Counted from the first letter of the stretch, positions 1-11,699 are shown. The stretch is 64,000 nt of DNA from Nitzschia sp. DOCU1 (GCA_951394045.1 OX595999.1:1550001-1614000); one strand, 5' to 3'. Translations and numbers: made by a program. Notes: generated from the sequence alone by a model not told the origin.

Positions 1-185
1 AAGGCTACTGGTTGATGAATAAATAGATCATAATGAGAACCGAACAATTGTAATCGTTGTGTCATATCCTTGAGAAGGTCCAACTTGTCTTCTAAGGAAA
101 GTTTGGCCCATTCGTCTCGTTTGGAAGAAACGTGTTCGAGGGATGTAAAATAATTAGAATCGTCGGGGGAGGACGAGGGCGCCAT
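1..185 (-). CDS. N-terminus of an unidentified protein, cut by the left edge
   Basis: On the minus strand an ATG at 185 opens a frame that stays open to base 3, giving about 61 residues before the window ends. The peptide starts MAPSSSPDDSNYF and continues with a charged amphipathic stretch containing EWAKLSLEDKLDLL. It has no signal peptide or membrane segment. The helix with a W-x-x-L-S pattern vaguely recalls the N-terminal helix of aldehyde dehydrogenases, but this is too short to assign. The gene is divergent from the desaturase starting at 816. The 5' end is complete and the 3' end is missing. Confidence 0.6.
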   Translation of the reverse strand, partial: MAPSSSPDDSNYFTSLEHVSSKRDEWAKLSLEDKLDLLKDMTQRLQLFGSHYDLFIHQPVA

Positions 186-815
186 GATGATGATGGGGAC
201 TACTACTGTTGTTGTTTACTTGCCCACACCGTTCCAGAGAGTGAATAAAGATGATGAAGAAGGAATGAATCCTGCTATGCAGAATGAGACGAGGATCCGA
301 TCACATCCGCCCTTCCCTTCATATGTTCTTTTGTCGATGATGCGATTTTTGAAAAACTACCAACGGATTGTGATGCCGGCGCGCAACATAAGCCCCCGTA
401 ATGTCATCTTTGATGTCGTGGCATTACGAGATTCGGAAGTTGAAATAAGCCGACGTGTGCGTCCACCTGCCGTGTCGCACGCTTCGCTCTATGATACTCC
501 CAGCGCAATTACGATATCATACACGCGGACTGCGTCAGCCAGCCACATTTCTTTGGTGGGAGAGCATTTCTTTGCTCTGTAGATTTTAACAGCAAATTCT
601 TGCCAGAAATCCTTCGGCTGGCGCCCACCATCCGCCCTGGTCGTTCGCAATAGCGAGGTCTTGTGTGCTTTCTTCCTCTGTTTTGCTCGTGGATGTGAAG
701 AATGGGAGACCAAAGACGACGGAGGCCCTGAGGCTTTGCCATACTTCTATTGACACAGCAATAGAAACAGCACCTTTGATCGTTTCCTCTCTGTCTCATC
801 ATTGTTCGTAGTAAA
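186..815. other. Intergenic region between divergent genes
   Basis: This 630-bp gap separates the leftward gene starting at 185 from the desaturase starting at 816, so it probably holds both promoters. Small ORFs on both strands lack coding-like composition. No repeat, RNA gene or conserved motif is seen. Confidence 0.5.
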
Positions 816-1925
816 ATGATGAAAGATAGCGTGACAATGGCACGTCCCTGGTATGCCAAGGGCGGCATGGAACTGGCCCAGATCGGCATGGCATTGAACG
901 TGTTTCTGCCAGTGGTATTCATGGCATCGTATTTGGAGGAACGAGTTCGTAATCAGTTTTTAGGTTTGCTATTGTTTTCGTATACTGCTTCTTTGGCGAC
1001 TGGTCGAGAAACTGTCTATTGTATTCTGATTGTTCCAACCTTCATGTCGTCCCTGGTCTTATCGGGATACTTGGCGGGAGGCGAGACTGGCAATGTCGAA
1101 TCCTCCTTTGTCTTGATGGCAACCGCTCTATTTCTTTCGCTGGCCTTGTCGATTGTCAAAGTCAATGTTTGCATGTCCGTGTGTTATCATCGCTTTGCGG
1201 CTCATGCGGCCTTTAAGTGTGGTCCCCTGACACAAATCGGCATGGCCTTGTTGGGCTGCCTGAGCAATCAGGGTGGCCCCATTTGGTGGGCCTCTCAACA
1301 TTTGGGTCATCACAAACATTGTGATGTTCCCGGTGATCCACATTCACCCATTATTTCGGGAACGGAAAAGGCATTTTCGTTTTTTGAAACCAACTTGCAA
1401 GTATGGGAAGAGTTTGCTCCCAAGCATTTGGATTCATTCTTGCTACGAGTGATTGATACCTTTTCGACAGTACCTGTTTCATTGGAACTTTTGTGTGCCT
1501 ACTATTGGATGGGACGACCAGGACTCTTTGTCGCTTATACGAGTGGATGGATTTGTCAATCGGTCACACTTTGGTTCAATGTGGCAAATCACCCACCACC
1601 CTCCGAGAGCATTGCCTCTACTGCCAATGACAAGGCCAAATTTTTGGCCAAATGCAATGCCGCCGACAATGTTACCATGAATCCCTGGAGAGATCCTTGC
1701 ATGAAAAATGGTGGAGTCTATTTACCCTTCTTCTTTTTGAACTTTTTAATGGTGACCTTTGGATGCTTTGTAGATGAACGTGCCCACGAACATCATCATG
1801 AACATCCTCGACTGGCTAAACGATCGACCTATGATTTGGCCTATTGGGGCTTTGTGTATCCATTGGAACAAATGGGTCTCGTGTGGAATGTCGTAGTACC
1901 AGAAGGGACCAAAAAAGTAAACTAG
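816..1925 (+). CDS. Acyl-CoA delta-9-type fatty acid desaturase
   Basis: A 369-residue integral membrane desaturase. The three histidine boxes of the di-iron centre are visible: HRFAAH near residue 125, HLGHHKHCD near residue 162 (followed by the DPHSP typical of delta-9 enzymes) and HEHHHEHP near residue 325. Hydrophobic segments lie before box 1 and between boxes 2 and 3, as expected for an ER or plastid-envelope desaturase. Known members insert the first double bond into a saturated acyl chain using O2 and cytochrome b5 or ferredoxin. No cytochrome b5 domain is fused here. The ATG at 816 is followed by further Mets within eight residues, so the exact start is uncertain by a few codons. It is a single exon and appears intact. 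Acyl-CoA and acyl-lipid delta-9 forms cannot be separated from sequence alone. Confidence 0.9.
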   Translation: MMKDSVTMARPWYAKGGMELAQIGMALNVFLPVVFMASYLEERVRNQFLGLLLFSYTASLATGRETVYCILIVPTFMSSLVLSGYLAGGETGNVESSFVLMATALFLSLALSIVKVNVCMSVCYHRFAAHAAFKCGPLTQIGMALLGCLSNQGGPIWWASQHLGHHKHCDVPGDPHSPIISGTEKAFSFFETNLQVWEEFAPKHLDSFLLRVIDTFSTVPVSLELLCAYYWMGRPGLFVAYTSGWICQSVTLWFNVANHPPPSESIASTANDKAKFLAKCNAADNVTMNPWRDPCMKNGGVYLPFFFLNFLMVTFGCFVDERAHEHHHEHPRLAKRSTYDLAYWGFVYPLEQMGLVWNVVVPEGTKKVN

Positions 1926-2107
1926 AAAACAACGGCTGTTACTCGTATAGTGTGTATGGCCGTCGCGGAAGCAGCTTTGCGGTACGAAAGGTCGCCGTGC
2001 CGAATGGCGAAACTTCTAGCTTCACTCCTCGCCACAGCTAGCATTTGAATTATGAATTACAAAGTGGGTTAAGATTAGCTAGAAGCCTTCTCATTCACTT
2101 TTGGACA

Positions 2108-4765
2108 CTAGCAAATGTACCAATAGTCTTCGCACGCGGCGAAACTATTTCCACTCACGTCCACCCCGTCTCTTCCAATATCTTGGAGAAACGTAGGGAC
2201 CAGTCCCGTCAGCTGATTAATGGAAAGGTTCAGATCGGTCATTACATCCAAATAATGGAAATCGCCAGGAATCGTGCCGGTCAATCGATTATTGTCCAAA
2301 TGAAGTTCTCGCAAGCCAATCAATCTACCGATTTCAGATGGTATCGGGCCTTCGAAATCATTGTAGTGCAAGACCAAACTTGTCAGTCTGGTCAATTCTC
2401 CCAGCTGAGTAGGTAGAGTACCTGTCAAGCCTGTAGTACTCAAAGACAAATCTGTCAATGCAGTCATCCAAGCAAATTCCGATGGTATCGTTCCGCCAAC
2501 CGTACTCGTCAAGTCGACGCGTTCGACACGAAAGGCATCGACTCCCGCTGTCTTTCCGTCCGAACATGTAATGCCCTCCCAAAAGCATACATCCCACTCA
2601 CTCATCCACGGTGCTCCAGTCCCATCATCCAAGGTCAACGCATCGGGGTCATCGCGACTCAAAACCCACATGGCCAAAACATATCGATCGATTAACCGAT
2701 CGGCCGTGTCCCATCCAATTTCCATTTGGAAGGGATCTTCATCGGCAAGCCACACTAAGGCTTGAGTTTGTGCAGGGGTGGATGGAAAGACGGGAAGCTG
2801 CTCGAATCCAGGAGGTTGAGTTATATCCAAAGCGTCATACAAGGCGGAGCTGAACAGGTCAACAAGCTGATTAAATCGTTCTCCTCGTAGGGGTGGCACC
2901 GTAGGCATCGTTGGATGCCGTGTCATGGTGGGAGCGGGCGAGGGGGCAATTGTAGGAGACATGGGAACGTTTCGGTCGTCGTCTTTGCTTCCACTAAGAG
3001 CAGCCACCACTCCACCGATGACGGCGGCAGCAATCGCTACCCCCATTATAATTCGACGCTTTCTAGTACCAGAAGTGGCTTCTGGGGACACAACGGCGGA
3101 TAATTCCTTGTCCGTGCCAGTCTGCTCGTTCTCCCTGCGACTCGGGTCATCGCCGAACCGATCTTCTTCGTCAACTTGGGTTTTGGAGTCGTTTTCGATG
3201 AGTGAAGAGTTGATCTTTTCCAACTCCTCATCTGACGACGACAAATCTTCTGTGTGCACTATCGGAAAGTCCGAGTCTGTACTATCGCCGGAGCCAAACG
3301 GTAAACCGTGAACAGTGCGCATTCCGGGAGGGTCCGGCGCCTTTTTATATGTTTCGGTAGAGGTTTCCTTCTTCTTGTCTGCAGGCGACGTCTCTTCGTT
3401 CTGTTGATTGGAAACGTCTTGGATATTCTCTTTGTCACCAGAAACGTCTTCCCCATTGGATGCTAGAAGAGATATATTGACAATATCTCTTGTGGGCGCG
3501 GCAATCGCCTCGGGTGGGCCCACGGTCGATTCTTCATACACATCTCCCAAAAAGGCAATGGAGCTCACCTGAGACGCGTCTTCCTCGGCCCATTCTCCTT
3601 TTGCCAACTGCGTCGCCTTGGCAGAATAGGGCGGACCCGCGGGGGCTGGAGATGACGCTGGGAACATCATATTGGAATCATCCCCATGATCGCGTTCACT
3701 CGACGCCCGTTGCAACAAAGAAGTCCGGGAGGCGCGGTTGGCCGTCGTAGAAACGGCTCGTTTCAATAGCTCTGCGGCGCTTCGCCTTGTCTCCATAATT
3801 TTACTCTTGACCTCCAAACTCTCGCGAAGCCGTTGAGCCTCTTCCTCGTCGCCCATGTCCTCCGCTCGACGGACTTGAGCTTCCAGATCCCTAAGTCGCT
3901 TTTCTTCATTCTTTTCATTACTTTCCATTGCGTGAATGATCGAGCCCACTTCATTGGACGTCGTAGTAACAGCTCTTTTCAAAAGTTCCACGGCGCTGCG
4001 CCGTGTTTCTAGAACCTTCGCCTTGACCTCCATACTTTGGCGAATGCGCTGGGCTTCTTCCAAATCGCCATTGGCTTCCGCTTGACGGGCTCGAGCTTCC
4101 AGCTCTTGGGTTCGTTTTTCTTCATTATGTTCATTACGTCCAACTGCGTTCATTAACATGTCGACTTCATCAGCGGTATTAACACTCATCACGCCACCTT
4201 CCCCGTCCGTCGAATATGCTCCAAAATCGTCGCTGGTGAAGGAATCATAGCTCGACCGACGTTCGGCTCGACTCGCGGTGGAGTTGTCCCACATGACATT
4301 CACCGATGGTTTATATGACTGAGAAGCTGCATTATGAGCGTTGTCTGCTAGCTCTAGATCTGTGCGTAGTTGATTCAAGGCGAGCAAAGCAGTCTCGTCA
4401 TCGGTTTCGTCTCCCATGAGAATTGACATGCCAGACGACGACCCCCCTCGTTTGTCGCTTCCTTGGGAGGTACTCGTCCAAGACGACTGATTTAGATCGA
4501 TGCCAATTTCACGGGCCATCTTATCTAGAGACCCCATGGAAGTTGAAGGACGAATGCCACTACCAGTGGTATCGTCCGCAAACAGGGACGCCTTGACTTC
4601 TTCGTCTTGTTCTTTTACTTCTTCGGCGTGACCGTCTCCTCCTTTCAAGGGGACAATCTCCTCGACTTCGACAGACTTGTCCATGCTTGTATCATCCGGA
4701 ATTTCTTCATCCTTGGGAGGGCTCCCCGGTTCTTCTTTGGTTGTATCCATTATGGTTCTTTTCAC
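2108..4765 (-). CDS. LRR receptor-like single-pass membrane protein
   Basis: An 885-residue single-exon protein. Residues 1-560 are acidic, Ser/Thr-rich and probably cytosolic. They include a tandem coiled-coil repeat with two clear units (EKRxxxLEAxxRxAE ... VKxKxxETRRSAxELLKRAV). One membrane helix lies near residues 569-592 after an RKRR stop-transfer cluster. Beyond it are a conserved ectodomain with the motif PWMSEWDVCFWEGITC and 4-5 plant-type leucine-rich repeats (LTGTLPTQLGEL, FEGPIPSEIGRL, LTGTIPG) from about 745 to the end. This architecture resembles plant RLK/RLP ectodomains but has no kinase domain. Such LRR proteins are expanded in pennate diatoms and the ligand is unknown. A truncated, frameshifted tandem copy lies just upstream (5242-6761). 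Confidence 0.85.
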   Translation of the reverse strand: MKRTIMDTTKEEPGSPPKDEEIPDDTSMDKSVEVEEIVPLKGGDGHAEEVKEQDEEVKASLFADDTTGSGIRPSTSMGSLDKMAREIGIDLNQSSWTSTSQGSDKRGGSSSGMSILMGDETDDETALLALNQLRTDLELADNAHNAASQSYKPSVNVMWDNSTASRAERRSSYDSFTSDDFGAYSTDGEGGVMSVNTADEVDMLMNAVGRNEHNEEKRTQELEARARQAEANGDLEEAQRIRQSMEVKAKVLETRRSAVELLKRAVTTTSNEVGSIIHAMESNEKNEEKRLRDLEAQVRRAEDMGDEEEAQRLRESLEVKSKIMETRRSAAELLKRAVSTTANRASRTSLLQRASSERDHGDDSNMMFPASSPAPAGPPYSAKATQLAKGEWAEEDASQVSSIAFLGDVYEESTVGPPEAIAAPTRDIVNISLLASNGEDVSGDKENIQDVSNQQNEETSPADKKKETSTETYKKAPDPPGMRTVHGLPFGSGDSTDSDFPIVHTEDLSSSDEELEKINSSLIENDSKTQVDEEDRFGDDPSRRENEQTGTDKELSAVVSPEATSGTRKRRIIMGVAIAAAVIGGVVAALSGSKDDDRNVPMSPTIAPSPAPTMTRHPTMPTVPPLRGERFNQLVDLFSSALYDALDITQPPGFEQLPVFPSTPAQTQALVWLADEDPFQMEIGWDTADRLIDRYVLAMWVLSRDDPDALTLDDGTGAPWMSEWDVCFWEGITCSDGKTAGVDAFRVERVDLTSTVGGTIPSEFAWMTALTDLSLSTTGLTGTLPTQLGELTRLTSLVLHYNDFEGPIPSEIGRLIGLRELHLDNNRLTGTIPGDFHYLDVMTDLNLSINQLTGLVPTFLQDIGRDGVDVSGNSFAACEDYWYIC

Positions 4766-5241
4766 GAATTTGGACCTGATGCTCTAGCAACAGGATAGGT
4801 AGCAAAATAATAAAGCACGGACAACTAGTTTATCCTTCGGCCAAGGTGATGTAGATCGATGAAGGTACTTCGCCTTTTTGCGATCCTTTCACCTTTCGGT
4901 CATGACACAGCATCCTGGTGCGTGTTCGAGCTCAGAGTGGATTTAGACATATGTATGTGGTTGAATTAGGCTTTTTGGCGAAAGTGAGGCGAGGACGGCA
5001 TCCGCCAGCGCCCCCCGCGCGCAATCTTGCATAAAATGATTCGATTCGATTCGGTCGACCACCTGCGCGAGGCAACCGTGCATGCAGGGCCACAGCTTTT
5101 GACTTATTGGATTGTAGTGACCAAAACTAGAACATGATAGGTCCCAGCAACGATTAAAAGGGTGGGTTTGTGGCGGAACCTAGCATTGACATGTAAATAG
5201 CTATATTCATTTTCAAAAATTATCATCGTTCACAGTATCCA
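4766..5241. other. Intergenic spacer between LRR gene and its broken copy
   Basis: This 476-bp gap holds the promoter region of the LRR gene and the 3' flank of the pseudogene. No gene or repeat is seen. Confidence 0.5.
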
Positions 5242-6761
5242 CTAGCATTTGTACCAAGAGTCGTCGCATTCGGTGAGATTGTTCCCACTGAAGTCCACAA
5301 CGTCTCTTCCTATACCTTGGAGTGCCTCCGGTACTTCCCCTGTCAATCGATTCATGGAAAGATTAAGATCGGACACTTGCTTCAGAGACGTGAGGCTTTC
5401 AGGAATAGTTCCGGTCAATCGATTATTGTCTAAATGAAGTTCCCGCAATTTAGCCAACGCGCCAATTTCAGAGGGTATGGGCCCTTTAAGATCATTGTAA
5501 TGCAAGACCAAACTTGTCAGTCTGGATAGTTCTTCCAGTTGAGTAGGCAGAGTACCTGTCAAGGAGGCGATACTCATGGACAGGTCTTGCAATGTAGTCA
5601 TCCAACCAAACTCGGACGGAAGTGTGCCGCCGTAAGGATGCGCTAAATCCACGCGTTCGACGAAAGGCATCGACTTCCGGCGACTTTGCGTCGGAACATG
5701 AAACGCCTTTCCAAAAGCATACGTCCCATTCGCTCATCCACGGCGTTCCGGTCCCATCATTCATGGTCAAGTCGTCGGGGTCCTCGCGAGTAAAATACCA
5801 CATGGCCAGAACATATCGATCGACTATTCTGTCGGCTGTGTCCAATCCAATCTTTATCTGAAAGGGATCCTCAAAAGCGAGCCACTTTAAGCTTTTGATT
5901 TGTTCGGGTGTTGATGGAAAGGCGGAAATATCCATTCCGTTAACAGAGTCCGGAGAATGATTCACGATGGAGCCGAGCAGTGTTGAAAGTTGGTCAAATC
6001 GTTCGCCCGTCAAGGGCGGGGCGGCAGGTGACGCTGGAGATCGTGTAGGGGAAATCGTCCGGTCGTCATCGTCGTTGCCACCTGCCACCACCCCATCCAC
6101 GACGGCCGCAATGACCACAAGTAATGCCGCTAAGCCGATCCAAATCCGACGCTTGCTGCTCGAAGTCATTTGCGACGGTGTCATTACTTCCTTCTCCAAG
6201 TCATTCTGATTCCCATTTTTGGGACTCGGATCGTACACAAACGGATCTTCTTCGTCAACTAGGGTAATCGCATCACCTTCGGGATCAAGTTTGGCCTTTT
6301 GCAACATACCTTCAGACGAATCCGAGTGCACTACGGGGCCGTCAGACTCGGACGTGTCGTTAGAGTAAAACGGCAGACCATTTACAGTGCGTACCACAGG
6401 AGGATCCGGCGCCTTATGAAATGTAACGGCGAAGGGTTCCTCTTTACTTGCATCCAGCTTGTCCTGATGATCGGATTTTTCTTGAGTATTCTCGTATCGC
6501 CTTCGTCACAAGCCGTTTTGGCTGTGAGAATTATAGATTTGACAATATCCGTCACACGCGTTGCAATCGTCTGGGGCGGTCCGACGGCCAATTCGTCGTG
6601 AACATCTCCTAAAAGGGGAATAGAACTCGTTTGAGATGAGACTTCTTCGGACCATTCCCCTTTTCCTAGTGTCGTCGCGGCGTTAGAACACCGCTAGAAC
6701 AGCTAATATCTTTTTCGATTCCTTCCTCGGAAGTTTCTCCATCCTTAGAGGATGGTTCCAT
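5242..6761 (-). pseudogene. Broken tandem copy of the LRR membrane protein
   Basis: This copy matches the C-terminal half of the intact neighbour: TM anchor (RRIWIGLAALLVVIAAVV), ectodomain (PWMSEWDVCFWKGVSC) and LRRs ending at 5242. It is broken at least twice. At about 5665 two bases (AC) present in the intact copy are missing, so the frame shifts between the DAF and ERVDL segments. Near 6440 the homology moves to another frame (GPPQTIAT... then ...HKAPDPPVVRTVNGLPF). Upstream of about 6660 a fragment matching KGEW-EE--SQ-SSI is found in a frame with stops. The large N-terminal coiled-coil region is absent. Homology continues through the breaks, so introns do not explain them. It is probably not functional, although the 5492-6397 segment could still give a short membrane peptide. 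Confidence 0.8.
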
Positions 6762-7249
6762 TACATGTGATCGGCACAGGCTTCCAATTCGTCCTTCTTG
6801 GAAGTATCCATATATGATGTCGATGCGGCGGCCCCAAGCAATCTCTGCACCCGCACTGCTTCAATATCACTACAACACCACTCTACTAGCACAGGTACAC
6901 AAAGCGATAAAACAGCCAGTTGTCCCATCTTATGTTGAGGAACAGTCGAGGTGTTGCATAGGTGCAATGCAACTCTTTTTAGAGGTGCGCGTTACCGTGT
7001 GTTCTCTTATTTTGTCGGTCACACCTTTCATTTGCATGTGGACCGTACGTCGTCCGGCCAGGTTTCCCGCCAGAGTTCCTGTAAAGGGGGCACGAGCGCA
7101 CCGTTGCTCGAGCTATTTTACCGACCGTCTGACCATCCAGCTATTCGTCGCAACCTGACACCATGATGCCCCTTCCATGGTCTACTTCGATCGATATATA
7201 TATCTTTAGTATTAGTACATTTTATAATACGGGCCTTGACACCCCTCTA
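6762..7249. other. Intergenic region
   Basis: No gene is supported. A 68-codon minus-strand ORF (6761-6967) ends at the pseudogene and may be a remnant of its lost N-terminus, but no homology to the intact copy was seen. The last 60 bp before the GPCR stop are AT-rich. Confidence 0.4.
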
Positions 7250-10200
7250 TCAATATTCCCCAGATGTATATTCTTCCTTCGATGGGCTTTTGGGGGCGTT
7301 CAGGGACTTCGATGATGCGTCGAATGACTCGAGGTCTTCTGCCGATTCTTCCTGTATCGAGTTAGGATTTATCGATATATTTCGTCTTGGCTGAATAACT
7401 TGTTGTTGTTGTAGTTGTTGTTGTTCTTCTTCTACAGGATCTTCCTGCTGCTGCTCTTCAATATTGCTCGCCGAATTCTGGCCGGACCATAGATCCTGGG
7501 AATGCCGATACGATGAGGAACTGTTGGAATCAGGCATTGAACCGACACCACCGTTGTATTGTTCGTCTGGAGCATTCTTGGCCCCTGAAGAAGACGATGT
7601 AGTTTTCACATCGGAATCCAATCTTGAGAGAAGATTGTCACTAAACGTGACAACGTTTGGAGTGTTGACCACAAATTGCTCCGAAACGTCGAATCGCTCC
7701 GACGCACCACCATCCGCTGAAAAGGCCGAACTGGAGGGACGCCGCTTGGAATGGCTTTGCATATCGGTACGGCGATCCATGTTAGGGCGAGTCAAGCTCG
7801 TTCGAGGATTGGCAGTTCGCCCGGCAGCGGCGTAGTTTGCGGATGGATCAGCTTGCCCCATAAAGATCTTGTACATTTTGGGGCCAAAGATCAGTACAAG
7901 AACAACGAAGTTTTGGGAAAAGATGGCAATAGCTTGGACAAAGTGAAAGACGTCGGGCGAATCTTGGACCAAAGCGAGAATGGGTACGGCCAAACATTGG
8001 ATCTAGTGGTAGCAACGAAGAAAAGGAGATGTGTGTGAGCACGCACTTTTAGTATACCGTTAAACTTCGATAACGATCGCACTGCGTACCTGGAACATAA
8101 ACATGACCGCCAAGAAGAGGTAGCTACTTTCCGCAAACTCGTTGTTCAAGTCCTTGGTCTGCCACGACAGCACCAGCGCATAGATCAAACAAATCACGTG
8201 AAACAGAATAATTGCCAAAAAGAACCAGGCTCCCGAGTCAGATTCGCACACGCCGACACTTTCCACAGGGAAACCATCTTCTCGCTCTGTCACAGTTCGA
8301 TGCCATCGATAGGGCGACACAAGTTGCCACGAAAGCAACAACACAAATTCGATGCCCAACATGACAATCATGATGGGCATTACGTCCTTAATGGTAACTT
8401 TTTTCCGTTGCATGTTGATGCCCGCCAAGTAGATCAGTTTGACGCGTTGAATCTTGGCGAAAATAGCACTAAAGGTAACTCCGAACCCCAGCCCATAGAA
8501 CCACGGCACCATCATACATGCGGCATCGACAAAGTGAATGCTCGCGTTTTCAACGAGGGTCAATTGCCCAGACGCGTTGTCTTGCACGAAGCGATACTCA
8601 GTTTCCACGCCCAGAAAGGGGATGGAAAGAGAAGACAAGACGATGCCACACAACATGAGATAAAGAAATGTGGGCTGGCTAATCTTGACCACCCATTTGG
8701 CTCGATAGTAAAAAGTCCAGGCAGCAGCCACGGCCGCTCCGAACACCAATAGCCCAAAGAGCGTGTAAGTAAATGCGAGAATACCCGGCGAAATGAAATT
8801 CATGTCTTCCGGAGGCCGTTCCGGACAAACTTTGAAAAAGTTGGCTTCGCAAATCTTGGATTCTGGGGACGGTGCGGTCTCGACGAAATCCGGCCCACTC
8901 TCCACAAAGTGATTTTTGAGCGATTGCTTCGTATATGCAACCAGAGCCAGTAGGATTACCGGCATGTTACCTTGTAGAACGGGTTGTTGATCAATTCCAA
9001 AAAGAAAAATCCCACTATCCAAACCTGCATAAAGTTCTTCGTTAAGATCAAAGCTTCCCACGTAGGCGCCAGGATGAGCCTCAGAAAGCGTTTCGCGATA
9101 GGGTTCGACCTGGGACGAACCTAACAATAAAATCCCAACACCAGTCCAATCGCCATCTTGTCCCACAGCTGCTTCCACAATGAGTTTGTACTCTGCCTTG
9201 TTATCCAAAGGCACATCGAACTTGCCCATATAAGTAACGTCTCCAGGAAAGTCGGCAATTGCATCTCCAAAGCCTTGACATCGTTGCTCGGTGACGACGT
9301 TGCCTGGAGCATGATCGAAACAGTATGCCTTAACCATACCAGCATCAATCAATCGCTGAGCCGCTCCATATCCAGCATTGTACTCAATCATTCCAATATG
9401 ATTCAACAATCCCATTTCCTCGGATTTATCTCCACCCGCGTTGACCGAAATGACTGGTACTTGCAAATCCAGACACCTTTGGATGGATTCCACGACGGTA
9501 TCACTTGGAATTGTCACGAAAATTCCATCGACACCTCCTTCGCAAAGTGTCTTGATTCTAGCCGCCATGCGTCGAAAGATATCTTCATCCACGTTGCTTG
9601 GCTCAAAGCGTATCAAGTCCATATCAATACCCATATCGGAAGCTGCTTGCTCGGCAGCAGCAAATACAGGATCCCAAAAAACATCGGTCGTGACCCCATG
9701 CAAGACACCTCCAATCCGAATTTTGGAACGGTCCGTACAGGCACAAGTGGCCACATCGACCCCATTGGGCGCCAACGTATTGGGACAGACTGGGAAGGCA
9801 TCGGCCTCACATTCTTGAATTGTATCTGTCGGCACATTGTCCTTGTTGATAATTGTAGGACCACTCAAATACACTCGTTCATGAACCGGCAACGCCAATG
9901 CCTTGCCTGTCGTAACATACATGGCGGCAAAATACACTGGTAGTACAGCTTGTAGATAGGGTTGTTCGCTCACGCCAAAGGCCAATCGGCCCTGGACAAT
10001 TTCATCATGTATTTCGGGTGTGTCATCAAAAGTTGCCAACAAGGATTGTCCAAGGCATCCACTCGATTCGAGAGCGGATGTGGCCACCTCCAAACTCGCG
10101 CTACTTCCCAAGAGGACCACATCGTATTGACAATTCTCAAAGGCGTTTTGAATGGCCGTCACATGGGCGAATTGATCACTTGGATCGACTTGAATCATTT

Positions 10201-10849
10201 CGACCGTCGGTCGATTCGTGATTCCATTTGTAGTATTGCTGTCCAACGATACCGGTGGCGCCAGGGCTTGTTTGAATCCTTGATACCGAGCATCCAATCC
10301 CGCGTTACTTTCCGGGTCATTATAAACAAACAAGGCTTTGTCGATAGTAGTCGAATTCGAGAGAATGCGTTGAAATTCTTGGGCGGCTGCGGTGCCTGCC
10401 ACGGTTTCATCTTGTGCCGCAAATCCAATAATACCCAATTCTTGTGCGACTTCATATCCTAAATTCATTCCAAAGACTGGCGTGTTGCGTTCCTGAATGG
10501 CCACATTCACTGCTTCTTGTACCATGGCATCAGGGATAGTGACAATTAAGGCATTGTACATTTTGTTTTTCGAGGCGGCTTCAATTTCTTGTGCCATTTC
10601 AAAGGAATCAAAGGTCCGCCTCAATTCTAATTCGAGCTGGACACCCGCATCGAGTGCGGCTTGTTTCATGGCCGACTGCACCTGAAGCCAAAAGGCTTCT
10701 TCGTCAGTCCCGTGCAAAATCGCCTTGAGCAAGTATTGTTTGCGATCAATACAAGGATCGCAATCCAAGGTAATTGCCAGTGATGCACATGGCATCCAAG
10801 CGAGACATAGGACCACCAGGGACCAGCACCATAGGCTGCAAAACTTCAT
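7250..10849 (-). CDS. Class C GPCR (GABA-B-like 7TM) with two periplasmic-binding-protein domains
   Basis: Two exons: 8090-10849 and 7250-8002. The 87-nt intron 8003-8089 (GTACGC...CTAG, phase 0) joins MFMFQ to IQCLAVPILALVQ, restoring TM7. The product is 1169 residues. Start at 10849: this Met is followed directly by a signal peptide (FCSLWCWSLVVLCLAW). The frame is open to an ATG at 10981, which would bury that signal 44 residues in. Two bacterial-type sugar-binding (PBP type 1) domains follow, at about 25-350 (LHGTDEEAFWLQV, DALIVTIP-like segment) and 370-670 (GGVLHGVTTDVFWDPV, GIFVTIPSDTV). A class C seven-helix region spans about 680-965 and ends in LIFGPKMYKI. The roughly 200-residue cytosolic tail is Q- and S-rich. 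Known relatives sense small ligands and signal through G proteins. The ligand here is unknown. Confidence 0.88.
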
Positions 10850-11400
10850 GCTGTGTATCTTGTGTTTCAAACGTGAATGACGCAATGACTTTTGGCTGGT
10901 GACCCCGAGCGTTGCCAGTTTCGCGATCGGAATACAGGAACTAGATGGGCGTGGGGAGGATCCTGGGGCTGTAGCTTTCAAGACCTGTTGTTGTGGTTCT
11001 TGTCGTTGCAGGTCAAATCGAAGAGATAGCGACGGCGGCTGTATGCATGTGAGAAATGCTACCGATCTTCAAGGAAGGGAGAGGAGCCACAGCCGCCCAA
11101 TCTTCTTCTCTCATTTTCATGCCGGGAGATGGGAAGAATGCTACTATGAGAATTCCGAAACGCGGATCGTACGAAAAACATATAGAGATTCAATGTCGGG
11201 CATTAAACGCAAGGCATATATTGACTCTATTGTCTATATAGCCCTAATCCCAAAGTTGAGTTCTCACTTGCAGTCATAAAGGCGATAATGTTCATCGAAG
11301 AAAAATATATAAGATGCAAATCTGGCATCTACCGTTTAAGGCATATTAGGTTGGTATTCTCACCTGGGTCATTAGGCACTATTGTTGTTCGACAAAAGAC
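10850..11400. other. Region upstream of GPCR gene
   Basis: This region probably holds the promoter and 5' UTR of the leftward GPCR gene, including the open-frame extension to 10981. No other gene is supported. It ends at the target duplication of the gypsy element. Confidence 0.4.
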
Positions 11401-11540
11401 TCAGCTGACCTATCCTTGAGGAAGATGATAAAAAAAGGAATTATGACCTTACGATTGAGGGGCTCCGGCGGGAGTAACTTGCCACGCTGACGGATGGGAG
11501 CATAACAAATACTATGGAGGTCGAGGTCGATTCGGCGCGT

Positions 11541-11660
11541 AGTGCTTGGAATTTAGCATAAGTACTCCGCTTAAGGCTACGAATTTAGCCAAAGCATTTC
11601 ACTTAAGGCTATGAATTTAGCCAAAGTATTCTCTTAAGGCTACGAATTTAGCTTCACGCG
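11541..11660. repeat. Short tandem repeat, about 35-bp unit
   Basis: Three to four imperfect copies of a unit built on GGCTACGAATTTAGCCAAAG separated by CTTAA-type spacers, inside the Mutator-like element. Confidence 0.8.
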
Positions 11661-11699
11661 CGCATCGCGTTGCTACCGAACCACGCACAATAACACAAC

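Noticed and set aside
184..582. 132-codon plus-strand ORF
   Set aside because: It overlaps the start of the leftward gene at 185, begins with repeated ATG and shows no protein-like features.
5660..5675. Intron to explain the frame change in the LRR copy
   Set aside because: Homology to the intact copy is continuous on both sides and only two bases are missing, which is too short for an intron.
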